Below, one piece after another: positions 7,839 through 15,634 of a stretch of DNA of 64,000 nucleotides (its first letter is position 1; each line of letters begins with the position of its first letter). The notes beneath the pieces were generated by a model. The model searched no databases. It worked only from the letters and a program-made list of their open reading frames with translations, and was not told the DNA's origin. The stretch comes from Cyclobacterium amurskyense (GTDB taxonomy: Bacteria; Bacteroidota; Bacteroidia; Cytophagales; Cyclobacteriaceae), in contig NZ_CP012040.1 in NCBI RefSeq assembly GCF_001050135.1, positions 3,296,001-3,360,000 of the forward strand. The letters are read 5' to 3'. Position numbers and translations under genes: made by a program.

Positions 7839-8275
7839 AAGTTGTTGTTGACACCAAGATAGTTTTCAGTGCTCTCCTGACACCAAATGGGTCAATTAGT
7901 GATATTCTGCTAAATTCCTCTGGAACTTTTGATTTCTTTACGCCCACTTTTTTATTGGAAGAATTGGCACACCATCATCAGAAACTTTTAAAATTATCAG
8001 CCTATTCTGAACAAGACCTTTCTTTCATGAAAAGAATGGTTTTAAAAAAAATTGAATTTATTGATTTGGAATTGATAAGCGATCTCTTCTGGAAGAAAGC
8101 AATCAAGATGACCACTCCAATAGATGAGTTTGATGCTCCATTTGTTGCATTGAGCTTAGCGTTAGGAGCTTCTCTTTGGACGGGTGACAAAAAACTCGCA
8201 AAGGGATTGAGGCTACAAAAAATTGATTGGGCTGTGAATACTGCAGACCTAGAAGTAATTAGGGATAGAAGCTGA
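7835..8275 (+). CDS. PIN-domain toxin (putative ribonuclease)
   Basis: 146 residues, GTG start at 7835 overlapping the antitoxin stop by 4 bp. The PIN fold is recognisable by its spaced acidic residues: D6 in VVVDTKIVFSAL, E42/E43 in LLEELAHH, D100 in EFDAPFVALS and D118 in TGDKKL. PIN toxins are Mg-dependent endoribonucleases that cut mRNA, tRNA or rRNA. The usual Asn after the first Asp-Thr (DTN) is Lys here (DTK), which is a change beside the active site; I cannot say if it weakens activity. The pair sits in the R1-R2 cassette, as expected for horizontally moved DNA. Confidence 0.85.
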   Translation: MKVVVDTKIVFSALLTPNGSISDILLNSSGTFDFFTPTFLLEELAHHHQKLLKLSAYSEQDLSFMKRMVLKKIEFIDLELISDLFWKKAIKMTTPIDEFDAPFVALSLALGASLWTGDKKLAKGLRLQKIDWAVNTADLEVIRDRS

Positions 8276-8463
8276 AATTTACATTGATCTTCATTTTCAC
8301 AGTCTACAGGTTTTCTTCTCGGTCAGGTTTTTAATCCTTTAGAAAACCATGCGAGGTAAGCATAGCACTTACCGAAACGCCTTTTGTTCCCGGCATTATA
8401 AATGCCTCGTTTGCGTAAACAATCAGACACCTGGGATGTAGTTGCAAACAACACCCAGTTCGG

Positions 8464-8606
8464 GCTTTTCAATGCTTCCTCCAAATCAAGCGTTTATTTT
8501 TAATGATTAATTATTAATTATCAAATGTTAATTTACAATTACCACATTAACCATTAACAATTATTGAATTAACCATTACCCCATTAACAATTAACCATTA
8601 TGTCCC
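8464..8606 (+). repeat. AT-rich direct repeat R2
   Basis: Starts GCTTTTCAATGCTTCCTCC, matching R1 with two substitutions over the first 30 nt, then the same ATTAACCATTA/ATTAACAATTA array. It has a 44-nt perfect match to R1. Same orientation as R1, about 1.7 kb apart. Confidence 0.75.
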
Positions 8607-8731
8607 CCTTATGAAATCGGGTATCTTTTACCGTTGCTAGCTATTTGATGAGGATGATATTTCAACTATTTTTGGGATAAATCCGAACAATACAATAGGC
8701 TATCTTATACATAGAAAAACCAATTCAATAT

Positions 8732-8760
8732 AAATCTCCATTGCTATTTGGAGATTTTCT
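8732..8760. terminator. Hairpin followed by T-rich sequence
   Basis: AAATCTCCA (8732-8740) pairs with TGGAGATTT (8749-8757), followed by TCTT. It is a reasonable intrinsic terminator, about 90 nt before the DUF4202 gene, and could end transcription leaving the cassette. Confidence 0.5.
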
Positions 8761-8849
8761 TGAGGGTTTCCCTGCTTATTACGATTCCTGTGGTATAGAC
8801 CGGGTTTAAATTTTATAAAGTAAACAGCTTATTGGTAAAAGAAAGCGTT

Positions 8850-9449
8850 ATGAGAAATGTTAAAACCGGTGACTATGGTGCAGCAGTAGCAAAAATTGAT
8901 GCCGCCAACGCGGAAGATCCGAACCTGGAAGAAGTAAAAGGGGATAAAGTGCCCAAAGAGCTGTTGTATGGGAAGCGGATGGCCGACATGATGGAAGAAA
9001 CTTACCCGGAAGCAAATGAAGTATTAAAGCTAGCTGCGAGAAGTCAGCATATTCGGCGTTGGGAAATTCCAAGGGATTCCTATCCTATGGACCGAAAAGG
9101 CTATTTGCTATGGAGAACCAACCTCAAGGGGTTTCATGCCAATCTTGCCAGGGAAATCTTGCAAAGCAGCGGTTATGACGCTTCCGCATTACAAAAAATT
9201 GATGATTTAATTAACAAACGCAGATTGAAATCAGACCCTGAGACACAGGCGCTCGAGGATGTGGTATGTCTGGTGTTTTTAAAATACTATTTTGATGACT
9301 TCATTGCGAAGCACGAAAATGAGGAAGAAAAACTCATTGACATCTTACAGAAAACCTGGAAAAAGATGTCTCCAAAAGGCCATGAAAAAGCCTTGTCTTT
9401 AAACCACTCAGAGCGAGCATTGGCTTTGATTAACAAGGCTTTGGCTTAG
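8850..9449 (+). CDS. DUF4202 family protein
   Basis: 199 residues from the ATG at 8850; a TTG six codons upstream is also in frame but less likely. The protein matches what I know of DUF4202: an N-terminal AAVAKIDAANAEDPN, then LKLAARSQHIRRWEIPRDSY, LWRTNLKGFHAN, then RRLKSDPETQALEDVVCLVFL and KTWKKMSPKGHE. The His/Arg/Asp-rich helical pattern (HIRRWEIPR) recalls HD-type hydrolases, but no function is established to my knowledge. It has no signal peptide and is probably cytoplasmic. It is convergent with the next gene, with 3 bp between the stops. Confidence 0.85.
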   Translation: MRNVKTGDYGAAVAKIDAANAEDPNLEEVKGDKVPKELLYGKRMADMMEETYPEANEVLKLAARSQHIRRWEIPRDSYPMDRKGYLLWRTNLKGFHANLAREILQSSGYDASALQKIDDLINKRRLKSDPETQALEDVVCLVFLKYYFDDFIAKHENEEEKLIDILQKTWKKMSPKGHEKALSLNHSERALALINKALA

Positions 9450-9452
9450 GCT

Positions 9453-10400
9453 TTATTTGTATTTTGCTGTTTTATAAACTTTTACATCTTTAGCGATAGC
9501 AGAAAGTATGGCTTCTTTACTCATGGTTGGGTGCTTGTGGCCATGCTCAGCTCCCCCTAAGTCGTATTCACAATGTAGGATTTTAGGAAGACTGCCCATA
9601 AATCCTGGGTGCTCTTGTAAAAGTTCGAATTTCACATTTCCTTCTCCATAGGGAACATTAATCGGCCTGTCACCTTTGTTATCAACCTTCCCCCAGACAT
9701 AATCCTTTAAATCAAAACTTCTTATTTGATCACTGATCATGTGGAAAACATTTTCATATGATTGATAGCCTTCTACAGATGCATGACGCAAATCAAACTG
9801 CACCCCAATATGATCAGGGTTGATGTCTTTCAATAAATGGTAAATTTCCCAAACAGAACCACCTATTCTTGTGCCTGCATGGTTTTGATAATGGCCTGTT
9901 ACCCCATGTTTCTTGTGCAACTCAGCCAATTGCTTCATGGAAGCATTGAGGGATTTTAATTCCTTGATGATATTTTTGGTGGTAAATGGAAGATAGCCCA
10001 TGCGGTAATCGGTGATTCCTTCGCCGGAAATGGTCCTAAGGAATTCATCCATATCAGCCATTTGATTGAGGTTCATTTCAGTGGTCAGTACCGGCCGCTT
10101 TAAGCCCAAAGTTTCACTCTTTCTGACAATTATGGGCAGCTTTTGCTTTATTTCATCCGTATTAAAAAAACCATTTTTCCTTACAGGTAAATCAACTCCG
10201 TCAAAGCCTAAAGATTTGACCGTTTCAGGCACCTGCTCCAAAGGAAGCCATTGGAGGGCTTTTGTGAATAGGTAAAAAGGTGATGGAGCTGCTGCTTTCT
10301 TTGAGTCCGGCAATAGATTTTTTAAAAAGTCTAGTTGCGGAGTTAATATACCTGTTCCTGCTACAGCCATTATTTTCTTTACGGAAGATCTTCTGTTCAT
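9453..10400 (-). CDS. Tat-exported sugar phosphate isomerase/epimerase-like protein
   Basis: 315 residues. The N-terminus MNRRSSVKKIMAVAGTG is a twin-arginine type signal, common in the Bacteroidota xylose-isomerase-like TIM-barrel proteins. The barrel follows (about residues 50-310), with GFDGVDLPVRKNG at the start, GVTGHYQNHAGTRIG in the middle, HIGVQFDLRHASVEG, then SFDLKDYVWGK and GEGNVKFELL near the end. The acidic and His residues (H in YQNHAG, D in QFDLRH, D in SFDLKDY) are placed as the metal ligands of this superfamily (AP_endonuc_2). The substrate is unknown. It stands alone with a 78-nt gap from the gene upstream. Confidence 0.8.
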   Translation of the reverse strand: MNRRSSVKKIMAVAGTGILTPQLDFLKNLLPDSKKAAAPSPFYLFTKALQWLPLEQVPETVKSLGFDGVDLPVRKNGFFNTDEIKQKLPIIVRKSETLGLKRPVLTTEMNLNQMADMDEFLRTISGEGITDYRMGYLPFTTKNIIKELKSLNASMKQLAELHKKHGVTGHYQNHAGTRIGGSVWEIYHLLKDINPDHIGVQFDLRHASVEGYQSYENVFHMISDQIRSFDLKDYVWGKVDNKGDRPINVPYGEGNVKFELLQEHPGFMGSLPKILHCEYDLGGAEHGHKHPTMSKEAILSAIAKDVKVYKTAKYK

Positions 10401-10478
10401 TTGGGGCTTATTTGTCTGTGAAATATGGAATACAAGTTACTATTTTGCATTTATTGTATCAATAGTTTTTATTTTAAC

Positions 10479-11138
10479 TTAAGGATTTTCAAAATTATAG
10501 ATTATATCCAGTACAGGAGAAAGGCTCATGCCTCCAGGATTTAGCCCCGGCTTTCCTTCTGGAATCTCTAAGCCTAACCTTTCATAATATTTTTCCCATA
10601 CAGGAAAAGTCTTACCAATATCTGGATCTTTAAATGTCATCGGAGGAGTGTCGAAAATAGGCAAGCCACCATTGGCGTTCATAAAAGAGAAATGGATAAG
10701 CTCTGAACAATAATAGGCGTCATTTTCTAAATTAAAGGCCTGGTCGTAAGGTTTTCCTTTTAGGGTTTTTCCAAAGGCAATGGCATCTGGAATCAGGTCT
10801 TGGTAAGATGGCTTAAGCCTTCCGACGTGCACTTTTGGCTTGCCTTCTTCAGTTGTATAGCGATTTAAGAAATCTTCTAGGGCTGTGATTTGTACACCTT
10901 GATTCACCGCTTCCAATACCCTCCAATTACCATTTTCCTCTATTAGAATCCCATTGTGTGAAAAGGAATGGCCATTGTAACCAGCAGTAACTTTTTTAAT
11001 GGCATCACAAAAATCTCCACAATCTCCATTTTGGAATAAGATGTCACCTGCCTGCCACTTGTTCCATTGGGGTTTTGACTCACAGCCTAAGAATAGCAAA
11101 CCAAAAACAAGTAAAATTACTGTCGTTGAATTTTTCAT
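10479..11138 (-). CDS. YiiX/YebB-like NlpC/P60 lipoprotein
   Basis: 219 residues. A lipoprotein signal ends at Cys19 (LLFLGC). The domain is a permuted papain-like cysteine peptidase of the YiiX/YebB type: WQAGDILFQ at the start, a His in GHSFSHNGILIE and the catalytic-type Cys in YYCSELIHFSF. These proteins are envelope amidases or peptidases with unknown substrates. It is the last gene of a polX-led minus-strand operon, starting 2 nt after the small membrane-protein gene. Confidence 0.8.
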   Translation of the reverse strand: MKNSTTVILLVFGLLFLGCESKPQWNKWQAGDILFQNGDCGDFCDAIKKVTAGYNGHSFSHNGILIEENGNWRVLEAVNQGVQITALEDFLNRYTTEEGKPKVHVGRLKPSYQDLIPDAIAFGKTLKGKPYDQAFNLENDAYYCSELIHFSFMNANGGLPIFDTPPMTFKDPDIGKTFPVWEKYYERLGLEIPEGKPGLNPGGMSLSPVLDIIYNFENP

Positions 11139-11140
11139 GG

Positions 11141-11428
11141 TTAGGCCAGCATAAAAAAGAGTAGGGATACAGCTAGGATTAAAGTCATTTTTTTTGCTTT
11201 ATCCTTTTGTGGATCACTTATTTTCTTCCTACGTAGAACCAATACAGCCAGACTTAATCCCAGTAACTGTAAGCCTATACCTACCCCGGTGAACAAGCCC
11301 ATATAAGGCATGTCGGGATTAAACAGTGCTTTAATAACCAATGGGACCAATGCAAAAATGATACCTACCATGCCTGACTGAAAGGATTGCTTTAGCAGAT
11401 CCTCAGGTCCTTTTTGCTTTGTATTCAT
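11141..11428 (-). CDS. Small membrane protein of unknown function
   Basis: 95 residues with three hydrophobic segments (GMVGIIFALVPLVIKALF, MGLFTGVGIGLQLLGLSLAVL and TLILAVSLLFFML), separated by a basic loop RRKKISDPQKDKAKK. No family recognised. Its start overlaps the polX stop by 4 bp, so it is translationally coupled to polX and followed 2 nt later by the YiiX-like gene. Confidence 0.7.
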   Translation of the reverse strand: MNTKQKGPEDLLKQSFQSGMVGIIFALVPLVIKALFNPDMPYMGLFTGVGIGLQLLGLSLAVLVLRRKKISDPQKDKAKKMTLILAVSLLFFMLA

Positions 11429-13128
11429 TGCTTTTTCTTTTTTCTATTTTCAAAATAAGTGGCTAATTCATCACCGCTTTTGGTATTGAGGGTCATGGCT
11501 TTTGTCAGGCCGCCTTTGCGTCCGGCAATTACGCCGAATTTCATGTGAGCGACACCAGCTTTTTCGTGGGCATCAGGATTAATGGACAGGATGACACCTT
11601 GATCCATTGCGTAGCTTACCCATCTCCAATCAAGGTCCAATCTCCATGGGTTGGCATTGATTTCTATAACCACATCATGGACTGCACAAGCATCAATTAC
11701 AGCACGGTGATCGATGGGGTAACCTTCTCTTCTTAGAAGAAGGCGTCCAGTAGGATGCCCTAAAATTGTCGTATATGGGTTTTCAATGGCTTTGAGCAAG
11801 CGTGCAGTTGCTTTGTTGATGTCCATGCTTAATCCAGAATGAACAGATGCAACTACATAATCAAAAGTGGCCAGAACTTCATCAGAATAATCAAGGCTAC
11901 CATCAGTGAGGATGTCACTTTCTATACCTTTAAAAACACGAAATGGCTTTAAAGATTCATTGAGCCCATCTATTTCCTTGTGCTGCTGGTGGATACGGTC
12001 CTCATCCAAGCCATTAGCATAAAAAGCAGATCGGCTATGATCGGCTATCCCGAAATACTCAAAACCTTCCGATTTGCAAAATTCTGACATTTCTTTTAAG
12101 CTATGCTTGCCGTCACTGTAAGTGGAATGGTTGTGCAAGGGTCCCTTAAGATCTTCCAATGTCAATAATTCATCCAAGGAATGAGTTTTTACCCAGTCCA
12201 ATTCGCCTGTACCTTCTCTTAGAGGTGCTGGTATATATGGTAAACCGGCCTCTTTATAGGCTTCCTCTTCAGTTTTAAAAGTACCTTTATAAAACAATTC
12301 TCCAAGTGGCAAGCCATTTTCTGTGGGGTGAAGAAGATGCACCTTTGAAGATGATTTGAGTAATTTTTGTTTAATGAAATCTTTTTTAGCAGCCAGGGTT
12401 ATTAGAACCTTGATATCAGGGTTTTCCATTCTGCCTTCCCATCGGTAAGGGCTTAAGTTTTCCGTGTTCTGAATCAACCCGTCAACCTTGTTAATTGCTT
12501 CAAGAGAATAACTAGGTTTGTCTGAGCCGATTAAAAAAGTAATGCAATCAATAATCTCCGCCTCCATCTCAAAATCACCTACTACTGCTACAGTATCTTG
12601 GCTCAAGGCTTCGCGCAATCGATCAAGTAATTCTTTTGCTGGTTGTTCAATATCTGCATATAACCATTTCCCCTGATTTGAGGCTTTGTATTCAAGCGCT
12701 TGTATGATACTGTCTTGGGTCTTTTGTCCAAAGCCTTTTATTTTTGCCACTTGGCCTGATTGGCAGGCTTCCATTAATTCATGGGTGGAAGTAATGTTTA
12801 ATTCCTTCCAAAGTGTTTTGATCTTTTTGGGGCCAAGTCCTTTTATTTCTAAAATTTCCAAAATCCCATTTGGAGTTTCTTCCAGAAGTTTATCCAAAAG
12901 CTCATGGCTACCTGCCTCTTGAATAGCGAGGATGGCCTCTGCGATTCCTTTGCCGATAGCGGGGAATTTCTGTAGTTCGTCCAGGTTTAGGTTAGCAATC
13001 GGCTTGCCTTCTCTTTCAATACTGTTGATGGCAGATTGATATCCCCTGATTTTAAATGCATTCTCTTCATGCAATTCCATCAATTGCAAGGTTAATTTGA
13101 GGGTCTTGACAATTTGTTTGTTATCCAA
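11425..13128 (-). CDS. polX: PolX-type protein, helix-hairpin-helix, degenerate polymerase and PHP domain
   Basis: 567 residues, normal PolX length. The N-terminal 8-kDa/HhH part (FPAIGKGIAEAIL, IKGLGPKKIKTLW, IKGFGQKTQDSI) binds DNA. The C-terminal PHP domain (about 325-560) keeps its metal ligands: H332 and H334 in LHNHSTYSDG, D363/H364 in GIADHS, EINANPWRLD and NPDAHE, so a 3'-5' exonuclease or phosphoesterase role is likely. The polymerase core is odd. Aligned without gaps to the usual GSxRRxxETVxDxD motif, residues 184-197 give E187/M188 in place of Arg-Arg, and C195 and T197 in place of the two catalytic Asp. The polymerase is therefore probably inactive. First gene of a three-gene operon. 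Confidence 0.9.
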   Translation of the reverse strand: MDNKQIVKTLKLTLQLMELHEENAFKIRGYQSAINSIEREGKPIANLNLDELQKFPAIGKGIAEAILAIQEAGSHELLDKLLEETPNGILEILEIKGLGPKKIKTLWKELNITSTHELMEACQSGQVAKIKGFGQKTQDSIIQALEYKASNQGKWLYADIEQPAKELLDRLREALSQDTVAVVGDFEMEAEIIDCITFLIGSDKPSYSLEAINKVDGLIQNTENLSPYRWEGRMENPDIKVLITLAAKKDFIKQKLLKSSSKVHLLHPTENGLPLGELFYKGTFKTEEEAYKEAGLPYIPAPLREGTGELDWVKTHSLDELLTLEDLKGPLHNHSTYSDGKHSLKEMSEFCKSEGFEYFGIADHSRSAFYANGLDEDRIHQQHKEIDGLNESLKPFRVFKGIESDILTDGSLDYSDEVLATFDYVVASVHSGLSMDINKATARLLKAIENPYTTILGHPTGRLLLRREGYPIDHRAVIDACAVHDVVIEINANPWRLDLDWRWVSYAMDQGVILSINPDAHEKAGVAHMKFGVIAGRKGGLTKAMTLNTKSGDELATYFENRKKKKQ

Positions 13129-13440
13129 GGTGTTTCGAGATCTGTTGAGTACCCGACAAATGTCCTAAATAATTGTTTCAAAATAAAATCATATGTCTTA
13201 TCTTATGGTGTAAATCAATCGATCCTATTGATAAATTGACTTACTTTAATTCCAGTCGGTTTATTTGTGTTCTATTTCTTCCAATAGCGATTGGTACACA
13301 AGTGCCGGATACAAGAATATACCAACTAATGATAACTGGCATAAACAATTCCCATTGAAAATGGGACAGCACTTATTGAATCTGAACAATTAAATGTTAG
13401 GTAAAGTTGGTATTGTATACTACAGCAAAACCCTTAAGGA
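13129..13440. other. Intergenic region with an orphan IS-end-like sequence
   Basis: 312 bp between divergent polX and the next gene. GTCCTAAATAATT at 13162-13174 repeats the terminal bases of the IS at 5376-6696, in a place where no IS is present. Otherwise nothing recognisable is seen. Confidence 0.35.
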
Positions 13441-15030
13441 ATGTTAAAACAAATCCTATTATTTACAATTGGCTACCTGATATCGGTGGGAGGGGCTCTT
13501 GCACAAGTTCAGTTCACGCAAAGGTTTGAGGTGGAGACCCATTGGTCAGATGAAGATTTTTTTGTATTGCCTAGAGAAGGAGGTTTGGTAGGCTTTAGAA
13601 TGAAGCCTGAAACGCCTTTTGCTAGAAAGGATGTTTTTCAATATTTTACTACTGATTATCAGTTGAAAGGGGAAGGACCTCTGGAGAAGAAATTGGAAGA
13701 TCTGTATTCCTTGGTAGGGTTTGACCTGGATCGTGATTTGTTGTATGTGTTATTTGATAAAGGATCTCAATACAACGAGGAGAAAGCGATATTTGAAATA
13801 AACCTTGAGAATAGAAAACTGGCAGAGATCGAGCTTTCCAGTATTCTTGAAATGGAGCTTCAGGATTTTCTGGTGTTTAATCGAAAGGCGGTTTTTATGG
13901 GGAAATACGATTACCGTCCCGTAATTCAGATATTCGATATTGTCTCCAAAGAAGTGATTACTGTACCTGGGCTTTTTGAAAAGGATGCGAGGATTTTACA
14001 AATGAGAAAAGATCCTGAGTTGAATGTCTTTGATGTGGTAATGAGTAGAAGGGATTCCTACAAAAATAAAATTGTTTCAATTTTGACCTATGACACCAAT
14101 GGCAACAAGCTAAGGGAGGTTAAGATTGAGGATTTAGGAAATCCCTCCATGGAGATTGTTGAAGGTCTTTTGACTTCCTCTACCAATTACAAGCAAGCTT
14201 TGATTGGGCCCTATGGATTGAAGAAAAAAGAAGCCTATCAAGGTTTGTACTTTACTAAAATTAATGAGTTCGGAGAATATACAAACAGGTTCTACAATGT
14301 GTCTGATTTTGAAAATTTCTACAATTATCTACCGGAGAAAGCACGTGATAATAGGTGGAAACGAATAAAGAAAAGGCTTGATAAAGGCAAAAACACCCCA
14401 ATTAGAAATGTGCTAGTCACCCGAGAGATTCAGGCCTTAGATGGTTATTACCTTGTATACAATGACCATTTTATTTCCTCTTCTTCCAAGTATGTACCCA
14501 GAGATGGGATGTATGCAAGCAACTTTTATAGATTGAATCCAATGATGGGGGGCTATGGGGGAATGTATAACCCTTTGTGGTTAGATCCTCGCTTTCGAAG
14601 TTCACAAACATTGGACGAGTACAAGTTCCTTGCTGCTCAATTTATTTTATTGGATGAAGAGGGCGATATTGTATGGGACAATTCACTTAGTTTAGAAAAT
14701 GCAAACCGGGCTGAGCCCATGAAGTTTGGAGAGGTGGTTTTTGATGGAAACAGTTTGTTCTACATGTACCTTGATGAGAAGGAGTTGATGTTGAGTCAAA
14801 TCAATAAAGGTGAAGTGGTAATGGAAAACGAGCCCTTCCCAATAGAGCTTATAAATGAAAATGAAAGAATTTCTGAAACCAGGGAAAGTAGCCTACAGCT
14901 CATTTGGTGGTATGACAATTATTACCTACTTAGTGGTAAACAAAGGATAAGGTATCAGGGTGAAGATGGAAGGGAAAAAAGTCGAGAGGTGAATTTTTTC
15001 ACCAAAATAAAAGTGGATGATTTTATATAG
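13441..15030 (+). CDS. Secreted protein of unknown function
   Basis: 529 residues with a clear signal peptide (MLKQILLFTIGYLISVGGALAQ). No named domain recognised. The body is rich in beta-type segments of the form '...YDTNGNKLREVKI...' and '...FILLDEEGDIVWDNSL', which suggests a beta-propeller-like fold as in 6-bladed repeats, and it has a Met/Gly/Tyr-rich loop (LNPMMGGYGGMYNPLW). No lipobox and no T9SS sorting tail, so it is probably periplasmic or outer-membrane associated. Monocistronic; followed by the pyrR promoter. Confidence 0.65.
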   Translation: MLKQILLFTIGYLISVGGALAQVQFTQRFEVETHWSDEDFFVLPREGGLVGFRMKPETPFARKDVFQYFTTDYQLKGEGPLEKKLEDLYSLVGFDLDRDLLYVLFDKGSQYNEEKAIFEINLENRKLAEIELSSILEMELQDFLVFNRKAVFMGKYDYRPVIQIFDIVSKEVITVPGLFEKDARILQMRKDPELNVFDVVMSRRDSYKNKIVSILTYDTNGNKLREVKIEDLGNPSMEIVEGLLTSSTNYKQALIGPYGLKKKEAYQGLYFTKINEFGEYTNRFYNVSDFENFYNYLPEKARDNRWKRIKKRLDKGKNTPIRNVLVTREIQALDGYYLVYNDHFISSSSKYVPRDGMYASNFYRLNPMMGGYGGMYNPLWLDPRFRSSQTLDEYKFLAAQFILLDEEGDIVWDNSLSLENANRAEPMKFGEVVFDGNSLFYMYLDEKELMLSQINKGEVVMENEPFPIELINENERISETRESSLQLIWWYDNYYLLSGKQRIRYQGEDGREKSREVNFFTKIKVDDFI

Positions 15031-15057
15031 AGCCATTAAGCCCCAATAAATAATTTA

Positions 15058-15065
15058 TATATTTG
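15058..15065 (+). promoter_or_regulatory. -7 promoter element for pyrR-pyrB (TATATTTG)
   Basis: TATATTTG fits TAnnTTTG and ends 15 nt before the pyrR ATG, giving a very short leader. Consequently there is no room for the classical PyrR-bound attenuator in front of pyrR itself. Confidence 0.5.
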
Positions 15066-15080
15066 CCTCAAATTTTAATC

Positions 15081-15629
15081 ATGCAAAAAAGACTTGTTCT
15101 TGACCAGACCCAGATATCGCTAACCATCAGCAGGTTTTGTCATCAATTGATAGAAAACCATGATGATTTTGATAATACGGTCCTTTTAGGGCTTCAGCCA
15201 AGAGGTGCTTTGGTGCTGGATAAAATCATTCAGCGCATGAAGGAAATCCAAAATATTTCTTTGGAATATGGATATCTTGATGCCACCTTTCATAGAGATG
15301 ACTTCCGGAGAAGAGATCTTCCCTTAAGGGCAAATGAAACTAAAATTGATTTTTTAATTGAAAATAAAAAGGTGGTTTTGGTAGATGATGTTCTTTACAA
15401 AGGTAGATCTGTCCGAGCAGCTATGGATGCGATGATAGCCTTTGGGAGACCCCAAAAGGTGGAATTAATGGTGTTGATCGATAGAAAATTCACCAGAGAT
15501 TTCCCTATCCAACCCGATTACTGCGGCAGGCAGGTCAATACACTGGAAAGCCAATATGTAAGTGTAGAGTGGCAATCTAGAGGATTTGAAAAGGATGCCA
15601 TTTGGATCACTGAAAAAGAAAGTAATTAA
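15081..15629 (+). CDS. pyrR: PyrR: pyrimidine regulator / uracil phosphoribosyltransferase
   Basis: 182 residues from the ATG at 15081; the frame also opens at a TTG upstream, which lies inside the promoter box and is rejected. The PRPP-binding loop VVLVDDVLYKGRSVRAAMDA is of the PyrR type, and the N-terminal LLGLQPRGALVLDKI and the middle DATFHRDDFRRRDLP match the family. In Gram-positives PyrR binds pyr mRNA and senses UMP; it also makes UMP from uracil and PRPP. In Bacteroidota the RNA-binding role is less certain. Five nt separate it from pyrB, so the two form an operon. Confidence 0.93.
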   Translation: MQKRLVLDQTQISLTISRFCHQLIENHDDFDNTVLLGLQPRGALVLDKIIQRMKEIQNISLEYGYLDATFHRDDFRRRDLPLRANETKIDFLIENKKVVLVDDVLYKGRSVRAAMDAMIAFGRPQKVELMVLIDRKFTRDFPIQPDYCGRQVNTLESQYVSVEWQSRGFEKDAIWITEKESN

Positions 15630-15634
15630 TACCA

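Larger units (their letters stand above)
8276..8849. other. Long non-coding stretch with repeat R2 and hairpins
   Basis: 574 bp without a gene. It holds small hairpins (GGTAAG/CTTACC near 8354, GGCATT/AATGCC near 8393), the AT-rich repeat R2 and a terminator-like hairpin at 8732. It looks like intergenic debris from past insertions and not like a lost gene. Confidence 0.5.

Noticed and set aside
8338..8470. Possible integron attC or retron-like RNA
   Set aside because: Small hairpins exist, but there are no inverse-core or reverse-transcriptase signals, and no integrase nearby.
15030..15080. PyrR-bound attenuator in the pyrR leader
   Set aside because: The leader between the -7 box and the pyrR start is only about 10-15 nt, too short for an anti-terminator/terminator pair.
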